A stretch of 46,159 nucleotides of DNA from Verrucomicrobiota bacterium (GTDB lineage: Bacteria; Verrucomicrobiota; Verrucomicrobiia; Limisphaerales; UBA11320), in assembly GCA_016199985.1 (NCBI GenBank), contig JACQFQ010000060.1, positions 1 to 46,159 of the forward strand, given 5' to 3'. A program made the translations under genes and the position numbers. Positions within the stretch are counted from its first letter, which is position 1, and each line of letters starts with the position of its first letter. This document shows positions 17,963 through 26,160 of the stretch, piece by piece. The notes under the pieces were generated by a model. That model was not told the DNA's origin. It ran no database searches and saw nothing but the letters and a program-made list of their open reading frames with translations.

Positions 17963-19018
17963 TCACCGAAGCTGCGTGCGGCCTTGTCCCTTGACGATCT
18001 CGCCGATCATCCACGCGCCATGGCCCGATTTGCGGATCGTCCGAAGGATCGCGTCCGCCTGGTCCGCCGCCGCGACCACCGTCATGCCGATGCTCATGTT
18101 GAACACCTGATACAGCTCCGTCTCGTCCACGCCCCCGCGACTCCGGAGAAGGTCGAAGATCGGAAGCATCGGCCACGAGCCGCGTTGGATCACCGCGTCG
18201 AGGGCCTTGGGCAGCACGCGGGGGATATTGTCGACGAAGCCGCCGCCCGTGATGTGCGCCAGCCCGCGAACTCCTCGCAACTTTCCGGGCCGGTTATGTT
18301 TCTTAACCAAGGATTGAACGAGCGGCCCATAAGAAACATGAACCTTCAACAGCTCCTCGCCCAGCGTGGATTCGAAGCCGGCGGGCCGGCTGGACAGCTT
18401 GAGCTTGAGCTTCTCGAAAAGAAGCTTCCGCGCCAGCGAGTAGCCGTTGGTATGGAGGCCGCTGCTGGCGACGCCGATGATCGCGTCCCCGCGCCGGATC
18501 TCCCGCGCGCCGTCGAGCATTCTCGATTTCTCCACAACGCCGACGATCGTGCCGCTCAGGTCGTACTCGCCGGGCTGATAGAAACCAGGCATCTGGGCCG
18601 TCTCGCCGCCGATCAAGGCGCACTGATTCTCGGCGCAGGCCTTCGCGAAGCCCTTGATGATCTCGGTGAAGATCTGGGGCTCCAAAGTCCCGGCGCCGAG
18701 GTAATCGAGAAAGAAGAGCGCCTCGGCGCCGAGCACCGCAATGTCGTTGACGCAGTGGTTGACCAGGTCCTGGCCGATGGTGTCGTGGCGATTCATCGCG
18801 AAGGCCACTTTCAGCTTGGTTCCGACGCCGTCGACGCTGGACACGAGGATCGGCTGGCGATGCCTCTTCAAATCGAGGGCGAACAGTCCGCCAAACCCCC
18901 CCACCTTTCCCATCACTTCGCGGCGATGGGTGGAGGCGAGCAACTGGGGGAGGGTGGCCTTCACTCGATTCCCGAGATCAATGTCCACTCCGGCGGCGGC
19001 GTAGGCTTTTTGCTTCAT
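17963..19018 (-). CDS. purM: Phosphoribosylformylglycinamidine cyclo-ligase (AIR synthetase)
   Basis: 351 residues from ATG 19018. The start is chosen because PurM proteins begin 'YAAAGVDIDLG'. It has the family motifs 'VGGFGGLFALDL', 'VDGVGTKLKVAF', 'CVNDIAVLGAEALFFLDYLG', 'ALIGGETAQMPGFY', 'GLHTNGYSLAR' and 'GLAHITGGGFVDNIPRVLP'. It makes aminoimidazole ribonucleotide in de novo purine synthesis. It is the first gene of a run purM-lolC/E-lolD; the link is probably only transcriptional. Confidence 0.97.
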   Translation of the reverse strand: MKQKAYAAAGVDIDLGNRVKATLPQLLASTHRREVMGKVGGFGGLFALDLKRHRQPILVSSVDGVGTKLKVAFAMNRHDTIGQDLVNHCVNDIAVLGAEALFFLDYLGAGTLEPQIFTEIIKGFAKACAENQCALIGGETAQMPGFYQPGEYDLSGTIVGVVEKSRMLDGAREIRRGDAIIGVASSGLHTNGYSLARKLLFEKLKLKLSSRPAGFESTLGEELLKVHVSYGPLVQSLVKKHNRPGKLRGVRGLAHITGGGFVDNIPRVLPKALDAVIQRGSWPMLPIFDLLRSRGGVDETELYQVFNMSIGMTVVAAADQADAILRTIRKSGHGAWMIGEIVKGQGRTQLR

Positions 19019-19198
19019 TTCGATGGGTCTTTGAACAGCGCGCGGAGTATTCGAACGAGGTTCCAGGGTGTCGAGCAGAATTGGAACGCGCCCTCCCGGC
19101 TTACAAAGTTGTAATGGTGCGGAAAGGCTGCGGACAGAATGCCGATCTACCTTCTGCGTCACATGGCAGAGATCAATTTGAAAACAAAGGCACTGAAT

Positions 19199-20737
19199 AT
19201 GAAACCGATCATGAACTTTGGTCCCCGTCCCGTCTCGGCCTGGCTGAGCATCGGGCTACTCGCAGGCGGCCTCTGGCTCGCGCTCCACGACGTCGCCTCC
19301 GCAAAGGATGAGAAAAACCCTCCCGTCCGGATCGAAATCGACAAGACCCCCATTCCCCGGGAAGGAAAGTTCACCTCCAGCTTCTCCCACGTCGTGAAAA
19401 AGGTCAGCCCGAGCGTCGTGAAGGTTTACTCCACCGTAAAATCGAAGATTGTCCGCGGGCGAGGCGGGAACCCCCTGCTCGACGATCCCACTCTTCGCCG
19501 CTTCTTCGGCGATGACTTCGGCGGCAACGGCGGCGACCGCAGAAACTACCGCACCCCCCGCGAACAAGGCCTCGGCAGCGGCGTCGTCATCAGCAAGGAT
19601 GGCTACATCCTCACCAATAACCATGTGGTCGAGAACGCCGACGAAATCAAGGTGTCGGTGGGCGAGGAGGAGAAGGACTATATCGCCACCGTCATCGGCC
19701 GCGACGACAAGACCGACATCGCCGTCCTGAAGATCGACGCCAGCGACCTGACGCCCATCACGACCACCGACAGCGACGCGATCGAAGTGGGCGACATCGT
19801 CCTCGCCGTCGGAAACCCTTTCGGGATCGGGCAAACCGTCACCATGGGGCTCGTCAGCGCCACCGGACGCTCGGCGCTCGGGCTCCACTACGAGAACTTC
19901 ATCCAAACCGACGCCCCCATCAACCCCGGCAACTCGGGCGGAGCGCTCGTTGATTCCCAGGGACGCTTGATCGGCATCAACACCGCCATCCTGAGCCGCA
20001 CCGGAGGCAATCAGGGCATCGGATTCGCCGTTCCCATTAACCTCGCCCGCTTCGTCATGGAAAGCATCGTCAAGGACGGCCGCGTCGTGCGCGGATTCAT
20101 GGGCGTGCATTTGCAGCCGATGACCCCCGCCCTCGCCCGCCAGTTCAAGCTCGGCGACTCCTCCGGGGCCATGGTCGCGGAAGTCCAGCCAAACACGCCG
20201 GCGGCCAAGGCGGGGCTGAAGGACGGCGACATCATCCTCGAACTCGACGGCCGACCCGTGAAGGACAGCCACTCGTTGCGGCTGCAAGTGAGCCAGACCG
20301 CCCCAGGAACCAAGATCAGCTTGAAAGTGGTTCGCGAAGGCGAGAAGCGGAAGGTGGACATCGTCCTGAAGGAACTGCCCGACAATCTCGCGGCGTCGAA
20401 CGAAAAAGAGAAGTCCGGGAGCAAGTCCGACGCGTTGGACGGGGTGACCGTGGGCGACCTGGACAAGGCGACCCGCAACCGCCTGAGCGTGCCTGCCGAG
20501 GTGAAGGGCGTGGTCGTAACGGCGATTGAGGAAAACTCGGCGTCCGCCGAGGCCGGACTCAAGGTCGGCGATATCATCCGCGAGATCAATCGTCACCCTG
20601 TGACGACGGCCGAAGAGGCCGTGGACCTCAGCGAGAAGATCAAGGAAGACACAGTGCTTTTGCGGGTTTGGACTCCGGATGGCAACGGCCACGGAACCAA
20701 CCGCTATGTAGTGGTACAGGAGGAAAAACGGAAGTAA
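19199..20737 (+). CDS. DegP/HtrA-type serine protease with two PDZ domains
   Basis: About 512 residues from ATG 19199 (19139 and 19163 are other starts). A signal peptide or anchor (VSAWLSIGLLAGGLWLALHDVASA) directs it to the periplasm. The catalytic triad is H142 ('TNNHVVENA'), D173 ('DDKTDIAVLK') and S246 ('NPGNSGGAL'). Two PDZ domains follow (about 315-405 and 430-505), each with the 'AGLKxGDII' peptide-binding loop. It degrades or refolds misfolded envelope proteins. A strong terminator follows, and the next operon is an envelope-type two-component system. Confidence 0.95.
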   Translation: MKPIMNFGPRPVSAWLSIGLLAGGLWLALHDVASAKDEKNPPVRIEIDKTPIPREGKFTSSFSHVVKKVSPSVVKVYSTVKSKIVRGRGGNPLLDDPTLRRFFGDDFGGNGGDRRNYRTPREQGLGSGVVISKDGYILTNNHVVENADEIKVSVGEEEKDYIATVIGRDDKTDIAVLKIDASDLTPITTTDSDAIEVGDIVLAVGNPFGIGQTVTMGLVSATGRSALGLHYENFIQTDAPINPGNSGGALVDSQGRLIGINTAILSRTGGNQGIGFAVPINLARFVMESIVKDGRVVRGFMGVHLQPMTPALARQFKLGDSSGAMVAEVQPNTPAAKAGLKDGDIILELDGRPVKDSHSLRLQVSQTAPGTKISLKVVREGEKRKVDIVLKELPDNLAASNEKEKSGSKSDALDGVTVGDLDKATRNRLSVPAEVKGVVVTAIEENSASAEAGLKVGDIIREINRHPVTTAEEAVDLSEKIKEDTVLLRVWTPDGNGHGTNRYVVVQEEKRK

Positions 20738-20763
20738 CTCCACTTCCATCAAATCCCACCAAC

Positions 20764-20814
20764 ACCACCCTCCCAGTGCCGCTTCGAAGGCATCTCATGG
20801 GAGGGTGTCCTTTT
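20764..20814 (+). terminator. Terminator after the DegP-type protease gene
   Basis: CACCCTCCCA (20766-20775) pairs perfectly with TGGGAGGGTG (20798-20807), followed by TCCTTTT. It starts 27 nt after the stop codon, and the loop carries a further short GCC/GGC stem. Confidence 0.8.
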
Positions 20815-20937
20815 AATAACGCCGCGCGCCCATGACCGCCGCGCTCGCCGGGGCGCCCGTCCGAAACGGCGATGAGGCCGCTCCGATGAATTCAACGTTT
20901 GAAACCTTTGAATGAATCCCCCTTACTGACCGACGCG

Positions 20938-21612
20938 ATGCGCATCCTGGTTGTGGAAGACGACAAGAAGATCGCCGGCTTCGTTGTGAATGGCCTGAGG
21001 CAGGCGGGTTTTGCCGTCGATGGATGCGGCGACGGAGAGGAGGCTCTGGTGATGGCGCGATCCACTCCCTACGACGCCGCCGTCCTCGACCTCATGCTTC
21101 CCAAACGCGATGGCTTGGGCGTGCTCAAGGTCCTGCGGGCTGAAGGCGTTCGGATGCCTGTCATCATCCTCAGCGCCAAGGCAAGCCTCGACGACCGCAT
21201 CAAGGGGCTGCAGGCGGGCGGCGATGACTATCTCACGAAGCCCTTCGCCTTCTCCGAGCTCCTCGCCCGCGTCCAGGCCCTCATCCGCAGGGCCACCCAG
21301 TCGGCCGAGCCCACCAAGCTCATCTGCGGCGAGCTCACCATGGACCTCCTCGCTCGCGAAGTGACGCGCGCCGGCCAGAAGATCGAGCTGCAGGCGCGCG
21401 AGTTCGGCCTGCTCGAGTATCTCATGCGCAACACGGGGCGGGTGGTCACGAAGACGATGATCCTCGAGCATGTCTGGGACTATAGCTTCGACCCGCAAAC
21501 CAACGTGGTCGATGTGCTCGTCCACCGACTGCGCTCCAAGGTCGACAGAGATTTTCCCGTCAAACTCATCCACACGCTCCGAGGCGTGGGCTATGTCATC
21601 AAGAGCGCTTAA
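20938..21612 (+). CDS. OmpR-family response regulator
   Basis: 224 residues from ATG 20938 (MRILVVEDD). The receiver domain has D8/D9, phospho-acceptor D51 in 'AAVLDLMLPKRDG' and the conserved lysine in 'DDYLTKPFAF'. The winged-helix domain (about 130-224) contains 'LQAREFGLLEYLMRNTGRVVTK' and 'VDVLVHRLRSKVD'. It resembles the CusR/CopR type. An ATG 39 nt upstream at 20899 is possible but adds an atypical leader. The kinase gene overlaps its 3' end by 20 nt. Confidence 0.95.
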   Translation: MRILVVEDDKKIAGFVVNGLRQAGFAVDGCGDGEEALVMARSTPYDAAVLDLMLPKRDGLGVLKVLRAEGVRMPVIILSAKASLDDRIKGLQAGGDDYLTKPFAFSELLARVQALIRRATQSAEPTKLICGELTMDLLAREVTRAGQKIELQAREFGLLEYLMRNTGRVVTKTMILEHVWDYSFDPQTNVVDVLVHRLRSKVDRDFPVKLIHTLRGVGYVIKSA

Positions 21613-23026
21613 TCGACTCGTCCGCACCATCAGCTTTCGGCTGAATCTTTGGTACGCCCTCGTCTTCACGGCCAGCGCGGCCGCCCTTTACTTCTTCATC
21701 TACCTGCTGCTTTCCACGGCCATTGAGCAGGCGGATCGCGAGGTGATCAACGCGCAGCTGAAGGAGCTGGAGGTCGTGTATCAAGCCGGCGGATTGAGAG
21801 CCCTGCAGCTTCGCGCGCAGGCGTCCACCGAAGGCCGCAAAGGGCGCAGCTATTTTGTCCGCCTGCTCAGCCCCAATGGCCAAGTGTACACGGTCTTTGT
21901 GCCGCCGGACTGGGTGGGCTATGAAAAGTCGGAGCAGCTGGTCGGCAACCAGCGATATCAGGTCGTCAGCCCCTACATCCGCATCCCCAAGGACGACGAG
22001 CGCGATCTCACCATCGGATCGGTCACCTTCCGCGACGGCTTCTCGCTGCAGGTCGGCCGCATCACGCACAATCGCGAGATCCTCCTCGAGCCCTTCCGGC
22101 GGACGTTCTTCATCGTGATGACCCCGGTTCTCATCCTCGCCCTCCTGGGCGGCGCGATCTTCGCGCACCGGGTCACGCGGCCCATCCGCCAGATTCTCGC
22201 GACGGCGAAATCCATCATCGAGACCGGCAAGCTGGACGCGCGCGTTCCGGCTTCGCAGACCGACGACGAGCTCGCGGAACTCGCGCGTCTGTTCAACCAC
22301 ATGCTGGACAAAAACCAGGCGCTGATCCGGGGCATGCGCGACTCCCTCGACAACGTGGCTCACGATCTGAGAACGCCGCTCACCCGCCTCCGCGGCATCG
22401 CGGAGCTCGCGCTTCAAAAACCCCACGACCATGCCAACGCCGCCGAGGCGCTCGCGGATTGCGTCGAGGAATCCGATCGCGTCCTCACCATGCTCCGCAC
22501 CCTGCTCGATGTCGCGGAGGCGGAGGCTGGCGTCATGCGGCTCAGCCTGGAGCGCTGGGATGTCTGCTCGCTCCTGGAGGAGGTCGCGAGCCTGTATGAC
22601 TACGTCGCCGAGGAGAAGCGACTGAACCTGCGGCTGGAACTGCAGCGTCCCTGCTTCGCGAGCATCGACGCCAACCGCATGCGGCAGGTGTTCGCCAATC
22701 TGCTCGACAACGCGATCAAGTACACGCCCGAAGGAGGCACGGTCACCGTTCGCGCCCGGACCGAGCCGGGGGCCGTGGTGGTCCAGTTCCGCGACAATGG
22801 CATGGGCATCCCGTTTGAGGAGCAGGACAAGATCTGGGAGCGCCTCTATCGCGGCGACAAGAGCCGGTCCCAGCGAGGACTGGGATTGGGCCTCAGCTTG
22901 GTGAAAGCGATCGTCCAGGCGCATCAGGGCGAGGTCAACGTCGCCAGTTTGCAGGGAGAAGGATCGGTGTTCACGGTTCGGCTGATCGAGCATCCGCCGC
23001 AGCATCAGGTCGCCAGCGCGGCCTGA
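21593..23026 (+). CDS. Sensor histidine kinase (CusS/QseC type)
   Basis: About 477 residues from ATG 21593, which overlaps the regulator gene. Membrane segments lie near residues 20-42 (LVFTASAAALYFFIYLLLS) and 175-195 and flank a periplasmic sensor. A HAMP domain (about 195-250) follows. The H-box is 'NVAHDLRTPLTRLRG', the N-box 'RQVFANLLDNAIKYTPEGG', G1 'FRDNGMGIP' and G2 'GLGLGLSLVKAI'. It phosphorylates the regulator coded just upstream. The signal is unknown; heavy metals or envelope stress are usual for the type, and the DegP-type gene just upstream fits the latter. Confidence 0.95.
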   Translation: MSSRALNRLVRTISFRLNLWYALVFTASAAALYFFIYLLLSTAIEQADREVINAQLKELEVVYQAGGLRALQLRAQASTEGRKGRSYFVRLLSPNGQVYTVFVPPDWVGYEKSEQLVGNQRYQVVSPYIRIPKDDERDLTIGSVTFRDGFSLQVGRITHNREILLEPFRRTFFIVMTPVLILALLGGAIFAHRVTRPIRQILATAKSIIETGKLDARVPASQTDDELAELARLFNHMLDKNQALIRGMRDSLDNVAHDLRTPLTRLRGIAELALQKPHDHANAAEALADCVEESDRVLTMLRTLLDVAEAEAGVMRLSLERWDVCSLLEEVASLYDYVAEEKRLNLRLELQRPCFASIDANRMRQVFANLLDNAIKYTPEGGTVTVRARTEPGAVVVQFRDNGMGIPFEEQDKIWERLYRGDKSRSQRGLGLGLSLVKAIVQAHQGEVNVASLQGEGSVFTVRLIEHPPQHQVASAA

Positions 23027-23134
23027 CTTCCCGAGCTCAAGCGTTGTCCCGCAAGGTCGATCTTCCCCTGGGCGGTCGCGAGACGCGGCAAGGACGCCAC
23101 GCCACGGACTCGTCCTCGATTCATCGACTTGGCA

Positions 23135-23821
23135 ATGCGCGCAATAATCCTCGGGTCAGGCCCGGATCTGGAGCAGTGGTCGGTCTCCTCAGAGAATCCC
23201 TACACGCTGCGGGATTGGCAGCGCGAGTCCTTCTCCGACGCCGGCATCGAAGACCTGGTTGTCATCCCCTCAACGCTGGGCAGGAATCGGCTGGGCCTCC
23301 TCGTCAGCGCCGCTCGCTATTTGGAGGAGGGGCCGTGCCTCGTGGCCTATGGCGAGCTGGCGATCCAGAGCGACGTCCTCCGCGCGATGACTTCGGGGAT
23401 CGACCCCATCGAAATCGCGTTTGAACCCGGCGACAACGCCACGAGATCGGCGGGAAGCGAGCGGTTCAGGGTGCTTTACAACGCGACCCACCGGCTGACC
23501 GGTATCCTGACAACGCCGCGCGAGATCCGACGCAGCCCCGCTCACGGCTCGGGGCGCATGGTGGGACTCTGGCGATTATCCCAGGAAGGATGGTCGCAAA
23601 TCCGTCGCGCGCTCGAGTTTCTCTCCTCCGAGGAGCGGCATCGCCTGGACATCCCAGGGCTGCTGGCGCGGCTCGTCCGCTCCGGAACGCAGGTCCGCCT
23701 GGTGCCCGTCAAAGGCGACTGGCGCGAGGTCGTCGCGCCGGAATCCGTCGAGTTGGGAGAGCGCGCGATCGCCCCCCGACGCCGCTCCCGCGCCGCTCCA
23801 AGCCTGCTGCGCGCGGCGTGA
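23135..23821 (+). CDS. Hypothetical protein, possibly nucleotidyltransferase-like
   Basis: 228 residues from ATG 23135. The N-terminus MRAIILGSGPDLEQWS and a following 'LVVIPSTLG...GPCLVAYGELAIQSDVLRAM' resemble the G-x-G and D-x-x loops of sugar-nucleotide transferases, but the usual catalytic aspartates are not clear, so I do not assign a reaction. The C-terminal tail is arginine-rich. It lies between the two-component pair and the MiaE-like gene. Coding potential is supported by a long frame with the same third-position GC bias as its neighbours. Confidence 0.6.
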   Translation: MRAIILGSGPDLEQWSVSSENPYTLRDWQRESFSDAGIEDLVVIPSTLGRNRLGLLVSAARYLEEGPCLVAYGELAIQSDVLRAMTSGIDPIEIAFEPGDNATRSAGSERFRVLYNATHRLTGILTTPREIRRSPAHGSGRMVGLWRLSQEGWSQIRRALEFLSSEERHRLDIPGLLARLVRSGTQVRLVPVKGDWREVVAPESVELGERAIAPRRRSRAAPSLLRAA

Positions 23822-23873
23822 TCGGGTTCACTCGGGGCTTGCGTCGCGCGCCGGCTCCGCTAACACCTGCGCC

Positions 23874-24446
23874 GTGCTGCTGTTTCGAGAAAGAATCCCG
23901 CAGGACTGGATGCCTTCCGTCCTCGACCACCTGCCCGAAGTGCTGGTGGACCACGCCCACCTGGAGCGGAAGGCCGCCACCACCTCCATCAACCTGGAGA
24001 AGTATCGGGACCTCTATCCGTATGTCGACGCGCTCACCGCGATCGCCATCGAGGAGTTGCAGCATTTCCAGCTCGTGCTGAATCTTCTGAGGAAGCGGAG
24101 CATCGACTTCGGACAGCCTTATCCGAGCCTTTGGATCAGCGGACTCATGCGGAGCGTGCGCCCAGGACGCAAGGAGCAGGCCATCGATCATCTCCTGTGC
24201 TGCGCCCTCATCGAAGGACGCAGCTGCGAGAAGTTCCAACGCCTGGCGGAAGGACTGAAGGAGCGGGATCCGGAGCTCGCGGCATTCTATGGCGGCCTGG
24301 TGGAGTCCGAGGGGAATCATTATGCGACCTACCTCCTGCTGGCGCAGGGCATCAACAGGCCGGAGACGGACGCGCGCCTCGACTACTACCTCGACCTGGA
24401 CGCGACGCTCATTCGACAACCCCGTCTGCACCACACACTGCATTGA
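23874..24446 (+). CDS. miaE: tRNA-(ms2io6A37)-hydroxylase (MiaE-like)
   Basis: 190 residues from a GTG start. The ferritin-like diiron motifs are visible: 'DHAHLERKAATTSINL', 'AIAIEELQHFQLVLNLL', 'ALIEGRSCEKFQ' and 'GLVESEGNHYATYLLLA'. These supply the E and ExxH ligands of MiaE, which hydroxylates the isopentenyl-adenosine derivative at tRNA position 37 using O2. The length equals the family norm. The GTG is favoured because family members begin 'MLLxxR'. miaA and miaB are not in the window. Confidence 0.88.
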   Translation: MLLFRERIPQDWMPSVLDHLPEVLVDHAHLERKAATTSINLEKYRDLYPYVDALTAIAIEELQHFQLVLNLLRKRSIDFGQPYPSLWISGLMRSVRPGRKEQAIDHLLCCALIEGRSCEKFQRLAEGLKERDPELAAFYGGLVESEGNHYATYLLLAQGINRPETDARLDYYLDLDATLIRQPRLHHTLH

Positions 24447-24485
24447 GTCAGCGAACGAGAAGAGGGGCCTGCCCCGAGGAGAGGG

Positions 24486-24953
24486 TCATCGTCCGAGGTC
24501 GACGCGTTTCCCTTCGAACCGTTGGCCGCGTATTTCGACCAAATCCAGTTCCACTGAAAACGCTCCGCCCTGCTTCAATCCATCCGATCGTGCGCGAAAC
24601 CGCGACGTATCGCCCACGGTCTCTCCGGTCTGGGAACTCGCAACGGGAGCGAAGGAGATGGTCTCGACAGTCCCGCCGCGAATAGTCCGCGCGGCAATCG
24701 ACGTCGACGGAAGCCGCAGGAAGTTCTCAGCGTGGCCATCGAGCGCATAGAGGTCGAGTGCGCCCTCGACGCGATCCAGGACGAACTCGACATTGAAAGC
24801 GTGTTCGCCCAGCGGCAAAAGAACACCTCCGTGCGGCGCCACGTGAACGTGCCCCGACACGGCCCCTTTCTCGACGGAGGCCTGAGGCTCATCACAACCC
24901 GCCAGCAGTCCCGAGAAGGCGACGAGGGAAACGATTCGAGGAAGCGCGCGCAT
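24486..24953 (-). CDS. Hypothetical lipoprotein
   Basis: 155 residues. The N-terminus MRALPRIVSLVAFSGLLAGC ends in a lipobox (LLAGC), so it is probably a lipoprotein. The mature part begins with 'HVHVAPHGGVLLPLGEHAFNVEFVLD' and 'LDLYALDGHAENFLR', a histidine-containing beta-rich layout I associate with periplasmic metal- or cation-resistance-linked hypothetical proteins. No function can be given. It is convergent with the MiaE-like gene, 40 nt between stops. Confidence 0.75.
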   Translation of the reverse strand: MRALPRIVSLVAFSGLLAGCDEPQASVEKGAVSGHVHVAPHGGVLLPLGEHAFNVEFVLDRVEGALDLYALDGHAENFLRLPSTSIAARTIRGGTVETISFAPVASSQTGETVGDTSRFRARSDGLKQGGAFSVELDLVEIRGQRFEGKRVDLGR

Positions 24954-25383
24954 GTCCGAAGCCTAGCGAGCCTCCGCCGCCCAACGCAAGAGGGGCAACG
25001 CCCCCGTCAACATGACAGCCTGGGGAGAAGCCCTCGTAGCCCGAGCCAACGAATCGGAGGGCTCGCCACATTGAACAGGGTCTGAAAGCCAGCCCCATCG
25101 ACGCGCCGGCGCGCACAGCGCGGGCCGTGCAACCACAGGTTGTGGCTTCACCGCCGTAGCGCAGAGTGCCAAGTCTGCTGTGCCGCAGGCTGCCTAGCCT
25201 GCATCGCGGTCAACTTAGCCTTCGCACGTCCGATACGACCACAGCGCGAGTCCGTTCTTGAACGCCTGCCGACTGGGCAGTCGGCGGTACAGCAGCGCTA
25301 CTATAAAGGCGCCTACAACCGCGAGATGATGCTCTCTCCTGACTTGTTGTCTGAATCCCCAGAGTGGTATCCTGGAACACAGA
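24954..25383. repeat. Intergenic region with a cluster of REP-like hairpins
   Basis: This 430-nt gap has no convincing gene. It holds a run of short hairpins of similar design: GCAGGCT/AGCCTGC (25185-25202), GCCGACT/AGTCGGC (25268-25285), and a weaker GCAGA/TCTGC (about 25161-25178). They are spaced by 'CTGTGCCG' and 'GGTACAGCAG' segments. This looks like a cluster of extragenic palindromes. The start of the PEP-CTERM gene lies just to its right. Confidence 0.5.
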
Positions 25384-26013
25384 ATGAAGACGTCGATTTT
25401 CTTGCTCTCTTTGCTCCTGTGGGCCCAAAACTCGCGCGCGGCAAATCTGATCGTTAACGGCGGCTTTGAGGCGGGCACGACAGGCTGGTATGGCAGCTTC
25501 GGTCTCTACGGCACGAGCCCGACACCTTACGATGGCAAGACGGTGGGTGTGCTGGTCGACATCACGCACAGCAGTGTAAATCGCACACTCACGCAGACAA
25601 TACACACACAACCGGGAGCGAGCTACAAGGTTGCTTTCGCCCTGCGGCTCCCGGACCTGTTTGAAATCGATCCCGGGGTGTGGGTTCCCGTCGCCGGCGA
25701 CTCGGAGGGAGGGTCTGCCACTATAGAGGTGCGTTGGAACGATCGGACCTTGAGCGCGATCCCGGTCCTCAATCGAAACTCGTGGAAGCGCTACTCTCTT
25801 CAGACGGTTGCAAACACGGACACCACGGAACTCAATTTCTACAACGCCTACAGCACAGCATGGCCATTCATTGATGGTGTTTCCGTCGTGGCGATCCCGG
25901 AACCCTCGGTATTCCATCTATTCGCGGCGGTCGGAGCGGTGTTGGGGTTCAGGTATCGCGCAAGACCATCGCCCTCGTCCGGCCCGCCCGGACAAACGAC
26001 ACTTAACAGATGA
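25384..26013 (+). CDS. PEP-CTERM-sorted secreted protein
   Basis: 209 residues. A signal peptide (SIFLLSLLLWAQNSRA) is followed by 'NLIVNGGFEAGTTGWYG', typical of DUF642/carbohydrate-binding-like exported domains. Near the C-terminus the sorting signal is IPEPSVFHLFAAVGAVLGFRYRAR: a PEP motif, a hydrophobic stretch and a basic cluster. Exosortase would cleave it; no exosortase gene is seen here. The final 15 residues beyond the basic cluster are longer than usual, so the stop may be shifted. The gene stands alone. Confidence 0.8.
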   Translation: MKTSIFLLSLLLWAQNSRAANLIVNGGFEAGTTGWYGSFGLYGTSPTPYDGKTVGVLVDITHSSVNRTLTQTIHTQPGASYKVAFALRLPDLFEIDPGVWVPVAGDSEGGSATIEVRWNDRTLSAIPVLNRNSWKRYSLQTVANTDTTELNFYNAYSTAWPFIDGVSVVAIPEPSVFHLFAAVGAVLGFRYRARPSPSSGPPGQTTLNR

Positions 26014-26160
26014 ACAAGACGCCACCGAGGACGGTTGACGCTTTCGACCGGCGAACCCGACCGGCGGGCTTCCTGCCCGCCGCCGAGGGCCGCGTCCTCG
26101 CGGCCCTGCCACATTCTTTTGAATGGAGTCCGCGAACCGGAGAGTCCAACAATCACCTGT

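Noticed and set aside
16429..19114. Long plus-strand open frames opposite lolC/E, lolD and purM
   Set aside because: Antisense shadows of well-recognised genes; no motifs.
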